64,000 nucleotides of DNA, taken from contig NZ_JAAFZC010000004.1 of NCBI RefSeq assembly GCF_010614805.1, positions 110,145 to 174,144 on the forward strand, given 5' to 3'. Under the pieces are notes generated by a model that did no database searches, was not told the DNA's origin, and saw nothing but the letters and a program-made list of their open reading frames with translations. This stretch comes from Pseudooceanicola aestuarii (GTDB taxonomy: Bacteria > Pseudomonadota > Alphaproteobacteria > Rhodobacterales > Rhodobacteraceae). Shown piece after piece: positions 18,605 through 27,459 of this stretch. The translations under genes were made by a program, and so were the position numbers. Position 1 is the first letter of the stretch, and every line of letters starts with the position of its first letter.

Positions 18605-18659
18605 GAAACATTCAAGAGACCATCACCGGAATGTCGTTCATCGATTGAGGAGGAATCGC

Positions 18660-19808
18660 ATGAGACTACACCCCCTGCTGCACGCATCCGCGGTCGCCGT
18701 CGCCCTGACGGCCACGTTTGATGCCCCCCGGCTGGCCGCCGAAACCCTGAACGCCGCCGTCGGGCTGCCGCCGAAGAATTCCACCGTGCTCAGCTATGAA
18801 CGCTTTGCCGATTACGTCGCCGAACATTCGGATCTGAAGATCAAGGTCTTCTCGATGTCACTGCTGAGCATGAAGGAAACTTCGCCCGGGCTGCGCGACG
18901 GCATGGCCGATCTGGGCTTTGTCCTGCCGGTCTACTACCCGGCCGAATTTTCCGAAAGCAACCTGGTCGCCAATCTGTCGATGTTGTCCACCGCCGGACG
19001 CCAGGTCGGCGCGCCGGGCGCGGTCATGACCGGGGCGATGACGGAATACATCCTGGAATGCCCCGACTGCATCGCGGAATATTCCGCGCAGGGGCAGGTT
19101 TTCCTGGGCAGCATGGCCAGTGCGTCCTACGTCATGCTGTGCAACACGCCGGTGCAATCCGTCGATGACCTGAAAGGCAAGAAGCTCCGCTCCGGCTCTC
19201 CCAACTTTTCCCGCTGGGCGGAGCGGTTCGGCGCCATCTCCGTTTCTCTGTCCGGGAACGAGCAATACGAGGCGCTCAGCCAGGGGGTGATCGACTGCAC
19301 CATGGCCGCGATGAGCGAGTTGACCAACAATTCGCTGGCCGATGTCGCCAAATACGTCACCACCCAGGTGCCCGGCGGGGTCTTCTCCGGTGCGGCGACG
19401 GCCAATTTCAACGCAGATGTCTGGCGCGGACTGACAGCAGAACAGCGCGAAGTCATCCTCAAGGGGATGGCCCGGATGCAGGCCGACATGACGCTGGGCT
19501 ACCAGGATCTGTCCGACGCCGATGCGGGTACGGCCGCAGAACGCGGCGTGACCCTTCTGGATCCGTCCGAGGATCTTGTCGCGGCGACGAACGCCTTTGT
19601 CCAGGACGACATGGCGGTCATCGAACAGCAATTCACCGATGACTACGGCGTTCAGAACACGGGTGCCAAAATCGCCCGGATCACGGAACTGGTGGAGAAA
19701 TGGAAAGGGCTGGTCGACGCTGCCGATGGCGATGTCGATGCCCTGGCCCAGGTCTATTGGGACGAGACATATTCCAAGCTGGACAGAGCCAGCTTCGGCA
19801 TGAACTGA
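18660..19808 (+). CDS. dctP: TRAP transporter periplasmic binding protein DctP (paralogue 1)
   Basis: A 382-aa DctP-type protein with a Sec signal (cleavage near LAAETLNA). ATG 18660 follows GAGGAGG; an upstream in-frame codon would destroy the signal peptide. It belongs with two paralogues at 26193 and 27460; all three share SMSLLSMKET-like and YYPAE-like strings, CPDC, LLC or MLC, and GVIDC, i.e. four conserved cysteines that may form disulfides. It is followed by a hairpin and dctQ. The substrate is unknown; context suggests an organic acid or alicyclic compound. Confidence 0.92.
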   Translation: MRLHPLLHASAVAVALTATFDAPRLAAETLNAAVGLPPKNSTVLSYERFADYVAEHSDLKIKVFSMSLLSMKETSPGLRDGMADLGFVLPVYYPAEFSESNLVANLSMLSTAGRQVGAPGAVMTGAMTEYILECPDCIAEYSAQGQVFLGSMASASYVMLCNTPVQSVDDLKGKKLRSGSPNFSRWAERFGAISVSLSGNEQYEALSQGVIDCTMAAMSELTNNSLADVAKYVTTQVPGGVFSGAATANFNADVWRGLTAEQREVILKGMARMQADMTLGYQDLSDADAGTAAERGVTLLDPSEDLVAATNAFVQDDMAVIEQQFTDDYGVQNTGAKIARITELVEKWKGLVDAADGDVDALAQVYWDETYSKLDRASFGMN

Positions 19809-19831
19809 GCGCCATCCCGACCGGATGGCCC

Positions 19832-19871
19832 GCCGCAGCCCGCCCCTTCCGATATCGGGGCGGACTGCGGC
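19832..19871 (+). promoter_or_regulatory. GC hairpin after dctP1
   Basis: GCCGCAG-C-CCGCCCC pairs with GGGGCGG-A-CTGCGGC, 14 pairs with one mismatch and a 10-base loop, between dctP1 and dctQ. No U-tract. It probably lowers dctQ expression relative to dctP or stabilises the dctP message. Confidence 0.6.
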
Positions 19872-19939
19872 CCGAACCGAAACAGGCCGGGCAGCGGGGC
19901 GCCCCCTGCACCGGCCCTCACGGGGTGGAGACCTCTCTT

Positions 19940-20458
19940 ATGTATCTAATCGGTCGCATTCTGGCTGTCGTGGTCAAGGTCATCACCTGGACCGGCATGG
20001 TCGCGATCATCCTGATGATGACGCAGATCACCGCCGATGTCGCCGGCAAGTTGCTGTTCAACCAGCCTCTGCCCGGCACCATCGCGTTGGTTTCGAACTA
20101 TTACATGGTTTTCGTGGCCTTCATCCCGTTGGCCTTTGTCGAGACGCGCAATGGCCATATCACCGTGGAAGTCGTAACCGAATTCCTGCCCCGGCATGTC
20201 CAGAGGCACCTTTATTCCTGGACCTATCTTCTTTCCGCCGTGGTGTTCGGGCTGCTGGCCTATCAGACCGGCAAAGAGGCGATGACCTCCTACGCGGCGG
20301 GCACCTTCATGGTCGAACAGCAGATCAAGGTGATCACATGGCCGTCCTATTTCCTGCTGCCCGTGGGCTGCGGACTGATGACGCTGGTCGTGGTGTACCG
20401 CTGGGGTCTCTACGCGACCGGCGCGCGCAGCGGCCTGGGCGAAGTCCCCACCGTCTAA
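19940..20458 (+). CDS. dctQ: TRAP transporter small permease DctQ
   Basis: A 172-aa inner-membrane protein with four hydrophobic segments, the DctQ topology, and FVETRNGHITVEVVTEFLP after the second pair, a typical DctQ string. ATG 19940 lies behind GGTGGAG and follows the dctP1 hairpin. Together with dctM on the opposite strand it completes one TRAP membrane complex; no other dctQ or dctM is present although three dctP genes are. Confidence 0.9.
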   Translation: MYLIGRILAVVVKVITWTGMVAIILMMTQITADVAGKLLFNQPLPGTIALVSNYYMVFVAFIPLAFVETRNGHITVEVVTEFLPRHVQRHLYSWTYLLSAVVFGLLAYQTGKEAMTSYAAGTFMVEQQIKVITWPSYFLLPVGCGLMTLVVVYRWGLYATGARSGLGEVPTV

Positions 20459-20486
20459 CCCCGTGCCCCGAAGAAAGGCCATCCCC

Positions 20487-21065
20487 GTGACAGACCGCCT
20501 GCCCCCCCTGGATCCTGCCGGGTTCACCCCCCGGCAACGGGATATTCACGCCGATATCGTCGCCCGGCGGGGCGGGGCCGGCGGGCCATTCCCGGCCTGG
20601 CTGCGCAATCCCGAACTGGCGCATCGGGCGCAGGCCCTGGGGGCCTATTGCCGCTATGACAGCTCTCTGTCGCAGCTGTTGTCGGAACTGGCGATCCTGG
20701 TGGTCGCCCGGCATTGGCGGGCCCAGGCGGAATGGGCCATTCACGCCCCCATCGCCGCCCGAGCCGGCCTGCCAGACGACGCGATCCGGGCAATCCGCGC
20801 CGGCGCGGATCCGCAACTGGATGATCCGGCTGCCGTGCTGGTGCATGATTACACCGATCAACTGTTGCGCACCAACCGGATCACCGATGCGCTGCATGCG
20901 CGCGCCGTGCGGCTGCTGGGCCAGGACGGGGTTGTCGATCTGGTGGCGTTGATCGGGTACTATGGGCTGGTGGCGGTGACGCTGAACGCCTTTGACATGC
21001 CTGTCCCAGAAGGCCGCGACATTCCCTTTGACGAAGACACCGGATCAGCCGGCACCGGCGTCTGA
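20487..21065 (+). CDS. Carboxymuconolactone decarboxylase-family protein
   Basis: A 192-aa protein with the CMD-like pattern ELAILVVARHWRAQAEWAIH followed by IAARAGLPDDAIRAIR, close to the plant/proteobacterial CMD-like group rather than true PcaC. It lacks the CxxC of AhpD peroxidases. GTG 20487 was chosen because AAGAAAGG lies 8 bases upstream; a GTG at 20463 is an alternative. It lies 28 bp after dctQ, probably co-transcribed. The biochemical role of this subgroup is not established. Confidence 0.8.
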   Translation: MTDRLPPLDPAGFTPRQRDIHADIVARRGGAGGPFPAWLRNPELAHRAQALGAYCRYDSSLSQLLSELAILVVARHWRAQAEWAIHAPIAARAGLPDDAIRAIRAGADPQLDDPAAVLVHDYTDQLLRTNRITDALHARAVRLLGQDGVVDLVALIGYYGLVAVTLNAFDMPVPEGRDIPFDEDTGSAGTGV

Positions 21066-21079
21066 CCGCCCCGCCGCAT

Positions 21080-22039
21080 CTAGTCTCCCCGCTCCTCCGG
21101 CGTGGCCCAACGGTCCGGGTCCTGGCGGTGACGCGCGGCGGTCTGGATGGCGCTGATCATCACCTCGATTCCGGGTTTGTACTCGGCGTTTTCCTTGCGC
21201 AGGATGCCGACCGGGCTGACGCTGTGGGAGGTGTCGATGGCCAGCTGCGTCAGCTCTCCGGACGCCAGCTCGCGGGCGAAGACGCTTTCGGGGACCACGG
21301 ATATCGCGTTGGACCCCAGAAGAAAGGACCGGATGAAGGTCGGCGCCAGCGCGACAATCCGGTCGGTGATGTTGTCATCCATCCCGATCGACGCGATCAG
21401 CCGGGCAACATGGGCATTGTCGCTGGGGCTGTTCTCGGGAAGGATCATCTCGAACTTGCTGATCAGCGACACGTCGCAAGGCCGCGCCCGCGCCAAAGGA
21501 TGGCCCGAGCGGACGACGAAGATGAACGGTTCCACGTAGAGATGTTCGAAGGTCAGCCCGAACATCTCTTCCAACGCGGGCATGTGACCGACCACCAGAT
21601 CGACCTCATCCGCCAGAAGCTGCTGCATCAGGTATTTCACCGACCCGGTGGATATCTTGACCACGGCGGCCGGAACTTCGCGCTGAACATGGCGGACGGC
21701 GGCGGGCAGCATCCCCGCCTCGCAGGACGGCATGGAGCCGACATGCACATGCCATTCCATCCGCGAATGCGCCGCCGTGACACTTTCCACCGCGCGTTCC
21801 AGTTCCAGCAGGCAGGCGGCGGCGCGGGGCATGAACAATTCCCCCTGGATGGTCAACTTGGCCCCGCCCCGCCCGCGTTCGATCAGCCGGGTACCGATGA
21901 TGCTTTCCAGCTCCTTCACCGTCTTGGTGACGGCGGGCTGGCTCAGCGCCAGCGCATCTGCCGCCGCCCCGATCCCGCCGGCCCGAAACACGGCCATGAA
22001 GCAGCGCAGGTGACGAATTTTTATGCGTTGCGCGACCAT
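21080..22039 (-). CDS. LysR-family regulator
   Basis: A 319-aa LysR regulator: N-terminal winged helix (about 1-65, AADALALSQPAVTKTVKELE) and a C-terminal effector-binding domain. The TVKELE and GARLTIQGE-like sequence around the first 75 residues resembles the PcaQ/GbpR subgroup. It is convergent with the CMD-like gene and divergent from the aldehyde dehydrogenase gene. A partial copy of the dctP-associated element (ATGCATAAC, 22079-22087) lies in front of it, making it a candidate regulator of the island. Confidence 0.9.
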   Translation of the reverse strand: MVAQRIKIRHLRCFMAVFRAGGIGAAADALALSQPAVTKTVKELESIIGTRLIERGRGGAKLTIQGELFMPRAAACLLELERAVESVTAAHSRMEWHVHVGSMPSCEAGMLPAAVRHVQREVPAAVVKISTGSVKYLMQQLLADEVDLVVGHMPALEEMFGLTFEHLYVEPFIFVVRSGHPLARARPCDVSLISKFEMILPENSPSDNAHVARLIASIGMDDNITDRIVALAPTFIRSFLLGSNAISVVPESVFARELASGELTQLAIDTSHSVSPVGILRKENAEYKPGIEVMISAIQTAARHRQDPDRWATPEERGD

Positions 22040-22078
22040 ATATTACTTTTCCGACCGAAAATCATGAAAACAGATAGC

Positions 22079-22087
22079 ATGCATAAC
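22079..22087. promoter_or_regulatory. Partial copy of the TTATGCATAA element
   Basis: ATGCATAAC within GCATGCATAACAAG in the 253-bp region between the LysR gene and the aldehyde dehydrogenase gene. It matches the right half of the 15-bp element found exactly upstream of dctP1 and dctP2. Confidence 0.35.
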
Positions 22088-22292
22088 AAGACATCCCGTC
22101 ACCGCCCTGTCAAGCGCCCCGACAAGACCGAAGGAACACTTGTACCGACCCCCACTGTTTGAACGGGAAATCTGGCTCCTTCACCGGCTTCCATAACCCA
22201 GGGTTATTTTCGCGCTACACCATATCAATTGCTGGCGACGGGCCGCGCCTAGATAGTCCGGGCAAATTCATCCCGTTCCAAGAGGTTGACCC

Positions 22293-23729
22293 ATGCCGGA
22301 TTATCCGCAACTTTCGCTATTCATCAACGGACAGTGGCGCCAGACCGCCGACACGATCCCCGTGCTCAACCCCGAAGACGAAACCGTCATCGGCACCACG
22401 CCCATGGCCCGCCGCACCGATCTGGACGACGCGCTGGAGGCCGCCGAGACCGGCTTCAGGATCTGGAGCCGCACCCCGGCCAAGGAGCGCGCGGCGGTTC
22501 TGATGCGCGCCGCCGCGCTGATGCGCGACCGGGCCGACGAGATCGCCCATGCCAACACGCTGGACATGGGCAAGCCGCTGGCAGCCAGCAAGCAGGAGGC
22601 GCTGCGCGGCGCCATGATCATGGAATGGGACGCCGCCGAAAGCCTGCGCCAATACGGCCGGGTGATCGAGGGCACGGCTGGCTACCGCAACACCGTCCTG
22701 CGCCAGCCCATCGGCCCGGTCGCCGCCTTCTCCACCTGGAATTTTCCGATCAGCACCGCGGTGCGCAAGGTGGCTTCCGGGCTGGCGGCGGGATGTTCGA
22801 TCATTCTCAAGGCGCCAGAGGACACGCCCTCCGGCGCCTATCACGTCGCGCGCGTGTTCCAGGACGCGGGCCTGCCGGACGGGGTGCTGTCCCTGCTCTA
22901 TGGCGACGCGCCGGAAATCTCGGGCTACCTTATCCCGCAGACCGCGATCCGGCTGGTCACCTTTACCGGCTCCACCGCCGTGGGCGGCCATTTGGGCACA
23001 TTGGCCGCGCAACACATGACACCGGTGATCATGGAGCTGGGCGGACATGCGCCGGTTCTGGTCTGCGACGATGTGGACCCGGCACAGATGGGCCAGATGG
23101 GCGCGGCGCGGAAGTATCGCAATTCCGGGCAGGTCTGTACCTCGCCGACCCGGTTCTACGTGGCCGAACCGCTGTATGACCAGTTCTGCGACAGTTTCCT
23201 GGACCGCGCCCGCGCCACCCGCGTCGGCAGCGGCTTCGATGCGGCGACGGAAATGGGGCCTTTGGTCCACGACCGGCGGCTGGAGGCAATGTCGGCCCTG
23301 GTGGAGGACGCCGTGCAACAGGGGGCGGAGCTGAAGCTGGGCGGCAAGCGCCATGGCAACAAAGGCTATTTCTTCGAACCCACGGTGCTGGCCAACGTCC
23401 CCGACACCGCCCGGATCATGCAGGAGGAACCCTTTGGTCCGATTGCGATCCTGAACACCATGTCCAGCCTGGACGACGGCATCGCCAAGGCCAACAGCGT
23501 GGATTTCGGGCTGGCCGCCTATGGGTTCAGCCACAAGGCCACCAATCTTGACCGCATGGTCGACGGAATCGAGGTCGGGCAATTGTCGCTGAACACCTTC
23601 GACACCTCGTTGCCCGAAACCCCGTTCGGCGGCGTGAAATCCAGCGGGCTGGGCCGGGAGGGCGGCGCCGAGGGGCTGAGCCATTACACGGTGGTCAAGA
23701 ATGTCTCCCACCGGTCTGAAATCGGCTGA
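22293..23729 (+). CDS. NAD(P)-dependent aldehyde dehydrogenase (succinate-semialdehyde type)
   Basis: A 478-aa ALDH of normal length. E248 (MELGGHAP) and catalytic C282 (NSGQVCTSPTR) are present, with WNFP and FTGST in the cofactor domain and ETPFGGVKSSGLGREGG at the C-terminus, typical of the GabD-like group. It oxidises an aldehyde to a carboxylate. In the island it could process the aldehyde formed from the BVMO/esterase alcohol product, as ChnE does with 6-oxohexanoate (inference). Its transcript ends in a shared bidirectional terminator. Confidence 0.92.
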   Translation: MPDYPQLSLFINGQWRQTADTIPVLNPEDETVIGTTPMARRTDLDDALEAAETGFRIWSRTPAKERAAVLMRAAALMRDRADEIAHANTLDMGKPLAASKQEALRGAMIMEWDAAESLRQYGRVIEGTAGYRNTVLRQPIGPVAAFSTWNFPISTAVRKVASGLAAGCSIILKAPEDTPSGAYHVARVFQDAGLPDGVLSLLYGDAPEISGYLIPQTAIRLVTFTGSTAVGGHLGTLAAQHMTPVIMELGGHAPVLVCDDVDPAQMGQMGAARKYRNSGQVCTSPTRFYVAEPLYDQFCDSFLDRARATRVGSGFDAATEMGPLVHDRRLEAMSALVEDAVQQGAELKLGGKRHGNKGYFFEPTVLANVPDTARIMQEEPFGPIAILNTMSSLDDGIAKANSVDFGLAAYGFSHKATNLDRMVDGIEVGQLSLNTFDTSLPETPFGGVKSSGLGREGGAEGLSHYTVVKNVSHRSEIG

Positions 23730-23754
23730 GGCGGGCCGCTCCCCCCGGAAGGCG

Positions 23755-23789
23755 AAAGGCGGCGGCCCATGGGGGTCGCCGCCTTTTTT
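23755..23789. terminator. Bidirectional rho-independent terminator
   Basis: AAAGGCGGCG (23755-23764) pairs perfectly with CGCCGCCTTT (23777-23786), ending in a T6 run to 23789, with A residues on the other side. It lies between the convergent aldehyde dehydrogenase and CoA-transferase genes and can serve both. Confidence 0.85.
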
Positions 23790-23807
23790 CGTCCGTGCCG
23801 TTCGGGA

Positions 23808-24494
23808 TTACAGCGCGGGCACCGCCAGATCCGCCACCGGATCGGTAACGTTCAGCGTCGCCCCGGTCACAGACTGAAGGTCGTCGAATGACAAAGCTGG
23901 CAGCTTCTCGCGCAGCACGAACCGGCCATCCACGACATCGATCACGGCCAGCGAGGTATAGACCCGCGTGATGCAGCCCACCCCGGTCAGGGGCATGGTG
24001 CAGCGATCCACCAGTTTCGGCGCGCCGGTCTTGGTCACGTGATCGGTCACCACCGCCACCCGTTTGGCGCTTTGCACCAGGTCCATGGCCCCGCCCACCG
24101 CGGGCACGGCGCCCTTGCCTGTGGACCAATTCGCCAGGTCGCCGTTTTCGGCCACCTGGAACGCACCCAGAACCGCCAGGTCCAGGTGGCCGCCCCGCAC
24201 CATGGCGAAACTGTCGGCATGATGGAAGAAGGCGGCGCCGGGCTTGGTGGTGATGGCTTTCTTGCCGGCGTTCACCAGATCCCAGTCTTCCTGCCCTTCC
24301 GCCGGGGCGGCACCGAAACCGGTGACCCCGTTCTCGGTGTGAAAGATCACGTCCCGCCCTTCGGGTTGAAAGCGGGCGATCTTCTCCGGGAAGCCGATCC
24401 CGAGATTGACATAGGCGCCATCCGCGATGTCCTGCGCGGCACGCCAGGCGATCTGGTCGTTGGTCAGCTTGATCCGGTCCAGTTGCAAGGTCAT
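23808..24494 (-). CDS. pcaJ: 3-oxoacid/3-oxoadipate CoA-transferase subunit B
   Basis: A 228-aa beta subunit of a family I CoA-transferase. HTENGVTGFGAAP carries the catalytic Glu of the ENG motif, followed by FHHADSFAMVRGGHLDLAVLG and KGAVPAVGGAMDLV. The start overlaps the alpha-subunit stop by 4 bp. PcaIJ-type enzymes move CoA from succinyl-CoA to 3-oxoadipate; ScoAB-type use acetoacetate. An adjacent divergent IclR gene favours the former, but substrate is not proven. Confidence 0.85.
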   Translation of the reverse strand: MTLQLDRIKLTNDQIAWRAAQDIADGAYVNLGIGFPEKIARFQPEGRDVIFHTENGVTGFGAAPAEGQEDWDLVNAGKKAITTKPGAAFFHHADSFAMVRGGHLDLAVLGAFQVAENGDLANWSTGKGAVPAVGGAMDLVQSAKRVAVVTDHVTKTGAPKLVDRCTMPLTGVGCITRVYTSLAVIDVVDGRFVLREKLPALSFDDLQSVTGATLNVTDPVADLAVPAL

Positions 24495-25210
24495 GCGGAT
24501 ACCTCCGGGTAGATCGCGCCCTGACGGATCAGGTCTTCTTCCTGCTGGGGGTCGGGCACCTGGACGATCTCGTTCACGAAGATGCCCGGCGTGATGACAT
24601 GTTCCGGGTCGATCCCGCCGGCCGGGACGATCTGCCGGACCTGCGCGATGGTGCGGGTCGCGGCCATGGCCATCAGCGGGCCGAAGTTGCGCGCGGTCAT
24701 GCGATAGGTCAGGTTGCCCATCGTATCGGCGGTCTCGGCCTTGATCAGGGCGAAATCGGCCTTCAGCCAGCGTTCCTGCACATAGGTGCGGCCTTCGAAT
24801 TCGGCGGTGGGTTTGCCCTCTGCCAACTCGGTCCCGAATGCGGTGGGCGTGTAAAAGGCCGGGATGCCCGACCCGCCGGCGCGGATCCGCTCGGCCAGGG
24901 TGCCCTGCGGCACCAGTTCCAGTTCGATCTTGCCGGCCAGGTACCGGTCTGTGAACGCCTTGGGATCGGAGGACCGGGGAAAGGTGCAGATCATCTTGTC
25001 CACGATGCCCTCCGCGATCAGCGCCGCGATGCCGACCCGCCCGGTGCCGGCGTTGTTGTTGATCACGGTCAACCCGCGTGGGCCGTGGTCGATCAGCGCG
25101 TGGATCAGCTCCACCGGCGAGCCGGCGCCGCCGAAACCGCCGATCATCACGGTGGCCCCGTCCCCGATCTGCGCAACGCAGTCGCGGATATCGTCGATTG
25201 TCTTGTCCAT
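24491..25210 (-). CDS. pcaI: 3-oxoacid/3-oxoadipate CoA-transferase subunit A
   Basis: A 239-aa alpha subunit: GGFGGAGSPVELIHALI with the CoA-binding Gly-rich segment, INNNAGTGRVGIAALI and GNLTYRMTARNFGPLMAMAA strongly resemble PcaI. The start at 25210 (MDKTIDD) follows GGGGGAG; a codon four residues earlier would overlap this ribosome site. It forms an operon with subunit B and is divergent from an IclR gene 113 bp away. Confidence 0.87.
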   Translation of the reverse strand: MDKTIDDIRDCVAQIGDGATVMIGGFGGAGSPVELIHALIDHGPRGLTVINNNAGTGRVGIAALIAEGIVDKMICTFPRSSDPKAFTDRYLAGKIELELVPQGTLAERIRAGGSGIPAFYTPTAFGTELAEGKPTAEFEGRTYVQERWLKADFALIKAETADTMGNLTYRMTARNFGPLMAMAATRTIAQVRQIVPAGGIDPEHVITPGIFVNEIVQVPDPQQEEDLIRQGAIYPEVSA

Positions 25211-25323
25211 ATCTCCCCCCATTCAGAACCGGATTCCTGTCTGAATTGATCGCGGACCCCGCGAAAGCAAGGAATTCCGTTCGCCAATTGATATTTGTTC
25301 GGATGCCGAATAACCGTAACCGC

Positions 25324-26082
25324 ATGTTGAACAAGACCGACACCATCGCTTCCTTTGCCAAGGGGCTTGCCGTTCTCGAATGTTTCACCGCCGATGCCCC
25401 GCGACTGGCGATCAAGGACGTGGCCCTGGCCACCGGTCTGGATCGCAGCACGGCGCGGCGCTGCCTGCTGACGCTGACCGAACAGGGATACGCCGAATTC
25501 GACGGCAAGTTCTTTACCCTGACGCCGCGGGTGCTGCGGCTGGGCAGCGGGGCGCTGGCCAGCCTGCCCCTGCCCCGGATCGTGCAGCCCTGGCTGGACC
25601 AGATGTCGGATCTGCTGGGACAATCCTGTTCCTCGGCCATCCTGGACGAGGGCGAGATCGTGTTTGTCGCCCGCGCGGCGCAACAGCGGATCATGTCCAC
25701 GGGTCTGATGGTCGGATCGCGTCTGCCTGCGCATTGTACCGCGATGGGGCGCGTCCTGCTGGCCGGCCTCCCGGAGGAGGAGGCCCGCGCCACCGTGCTC
25801 GCCGCCGACCTGTCGCCGCAGACGACCTACAGCCTGACGGACCCGGAGGAGATCCTGGACCGGATCGCCACCGTGCGGCGCGACGGGTACGCCTTTGTCA
25901 ACCAGGAGGCGGCGATCGGTCTCTGGTCATTGTCGGTGCCCGTCCTGAACAAGCAGGATCGCGTCGTTGCCGCGATCAACACCGGGTTTCTCGCCACCGG
26001 GCAGGATCCGCAGCCCCGGATCGACATATGCCTGCCCGCGCTGCGCCGGGTGCAGACCGGATTGCGCCGCATCCTGGCCTGA
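25324..26082 (+). CDS. IclR-family regulator (PcaR-like)
   Basis: A 252-aa regulator with an N-terminal winged helix (about 10-65, LAIKDVALATGLDRSTARRCL) and the IclR effector domain (about 85-250). MSTGLMVGSRLPAHCTAMGRVLLAGLP and GYAFVNQEAAIGLWSLSVPV are typical of the PcaR/PobR/PcaU branch that controls beta-ketoadipate genes. ATG 25324 begins a normal IclR N-terminus; ATG 25303 is an alternative and neither has a clear ribosome site. It probably controls the divergent CoA-transferase genes. Confidence 0.88.
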   Translation: MLNKTDTIASFAKGLAVLECFTADAPRLAIKDVALATGLDRSTARRCLLTLTEQGYAEFDGKFFTLTPRVLRLGSGALASLPLPRIVQPWLDQMSDLLGQSCSSAILDEGEIVFVARAAQQRIMSTGLMVGSRLPAHCTAMGRVLLAGLPEEEARATVLAADLSPQTTYSLTDPEEILDRIATVRRDGYAFVNQEAAIGLWSLSVPVLNKQDRVVAAINTGFLATGQDPQPRIDICLPALRRVQTGLRRILA

Positions 26083-26122
26083 AGCTGTCATATAACTTTC
26101 AGGACGCATTCGGGCACGTATT

Positions 26123-26137
26123 TTCATTATGCATAAC
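26123..26137. promoter_or_regulatory. TTCATTATGCATAAC element upstream of dctP2
   Basis: An exact 15-bp match to the element upstream of dctP1 (18590-18604), containing the palindrome TTATGCATAA, and about 56 bp before the dctP2 start. The flanks differ, so it looks like a conserved binding site rather than a recent duplication of the whole promoter. Confidence 0.55.
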
Positions 26138-26192
26138 AATTAATCCCGTCGATCATCCCGCGCAGCTGGAACACTCGATTGGGAGGAATCGT

Positions 26193-27332
26193 ATGAAACT
26201 GACTTCTTTACTTGCGACGATGGCACTGTCGCTGCCCGTGGCGGGCGCCGGCCCCGTGCAGGCGCAGACGCTGAACGCGGCGGTCGGCATGGGGCCGAAA
26301 AGCTCCTCCTACATCGCCTACGAGGGGTTCGCCGACTATATCGCACAGAATTCCGACCTGAAGATCAAGGTCTTCTCGATGTCGCTTCTCAGCATGAAGG
26401 AAACCGCGCCGGGCATCCGCGACGGGCTGGCCGATCTGGGTTTTGTCGTGCCGGTCTACTACCCGGCCGAATATGCCGAAACGGTCCTGGCGGCGAACCT
26501 GTCGATGCTGTCGACCTCCGGCACCAAGGTACAAAGCCCGGGAGCGGCCATGGCCGGCGCAATGACGGAGTTCATTTTCAACTGTCCCGATTGCCTGGCC
26601 GAGTACAAGACCCAAAACCAGGTTTACCTGGGCAGCGTGTCCAGCCATGGCTACGACCTGCTGTGCACGCAGCCCGTCACCACCCTTGACGATCTGAAGG
26701 GGCTGAAGCTGCGGTCCCCCGGCGGAAACTACTCCCGCTGGGCAGAACATCACGGCGCGATCGCCGTCTCCATGCCTGCCAGCGACACTTACGAGGCGCT
26801 CAGCCAGGGGGTCATCGATTGTCACATGGCCTCGGTCAGCGACCTGTCCGACCATTCGCTGTTCGATGTCGTCACCCATGTCACGCCGGGCGTTCCCGGT
26901 GGGGCCTTTGCCGGGGTGGCGACCAGCAATTTCAACACCGATGTCTGGCGCGATCTCACCGCCGAGCAACGTCGCGTGGTCCTGCGCGGCGCGGCGCGGA
27001 TGCAGGCGGAAATGACGCTTGGCTATTTCAACCTGGCGCAGAAAGACCTCGCAGCCGCCCCGGCTGCCGAAGTCGAGATCCTGTCCCCGGACGCGGCGCT
27101 GGTCGCCTCTACCGATGCGTTCGTGGCAGACGACCTGGCCGTGATCGGCGCCCAGTTCAGCCGCGATTACGGGGTCGCCGAGGTGGAGACGAAGATCGCC
27201 ACGCTCAGCGCGCTGGTGGAAAAATGGAAGGGCCTGACCGCCGATCACGCCATGGATCCCGCGGCACTGGAACAGGTCTACTGGGACGAGATCTTCGCAA
27301 AGATCGACCCGGAAGCCTACGGGCTGGACTGA
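26193..27332 (+). CDS. TRAP transporter periplasmic binding protein DctP (paralogue 2)
   Basis: A 379-aa DctP paralogue with a Sec signal (cleavage near VQAQTLNA). ATG 26193 follows GGGAGGA. It is close to paralogue 1 along its whole length (FADYIAQNSDLKIKVFSMS, YEALSQGVIDC) and keeps the four cysteines (CPDC, LLC, IDC). No dctQ or dctM accompanies it, so it presumably feeds the single DctQM complex encoded at 16.9-20.5 kb. It carries the TTATGCATAA element in its promoter. Confidence 0.92.
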   Translation: MKLTSLLATMALSLPVAGAGPVQAQTLNAAVGMGPKSSSYIAYEGFADYIAQNSDLKIKVFSMSLLSMKETAPGIRDGLADLGFVVPVYYPAEYAETVLAANLSMLSTSGTKVQSPGAAMAGAMTEFIFNCPDCLAEYKTQNQVYLGSVSSHGYDLLCTQPVTTLDDLKGLKLRSPGGNYSRWAEHHGAIAVSMPASDTYEALSQGVIDCHMASVSDLSDHSLFDVVTHVTPGVPGGAFAGVATSNFNTDVWRDLTAEQRRVVLRGAARMQAEMTLGYFNLAQKDLAAAPAAEVEILSPDAALVASTDAFVADDLAVIGAQFSRDYGVAEVETKIATLSALVEKWKGLTADHAMDPAALEQVYWDEIFAKIDPEAYGLD

Positions 27333-27360
27333 GCGGCCCGACCGCCCTCGGCAGACAACC

Positions 27361-27399
27361 CGGCCTGTCGCCGCCCGGAGGAGGCGCGGCGGCAGGCCG
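27361..27399 (+). promoter_or_regulatory. GC hairpin after dctP2
   Basis: CGGCCTGTCGCCGC pairs with GCGGCGGCAGGCCG over 14 positions (one G-T wobble) around an 11-base loop, between dctP2 and dctP3. No U-tract follows. Confidence 0.6.
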
Positions 27400-27459
27400 C
27401 AAGGGGATGCGCCCATGCCACGCCGCACCCCGGATCATTCAACACGGGAAGAGATTTGC

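Larger units (their letters stand above)
18213..18659. promoter_or_regulatory. Divergent regulatory region between dctM and dctP1
   Basis: This 447-bp gene-free region separates the leftward catabolic operon from dctP1-dctQ. It is markedly AT-rich in two blocks (about 18370-18440 and 18560-18610), each with TTTTGTAATGAA and an inverted repeat. Promoters for both directions are expected here; exact -10/-35 boxes cannot be assigned with confidence. A GAGGAGG ribosome site for dctP1 lies at about 18647-18653. Confidence 0.6.
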
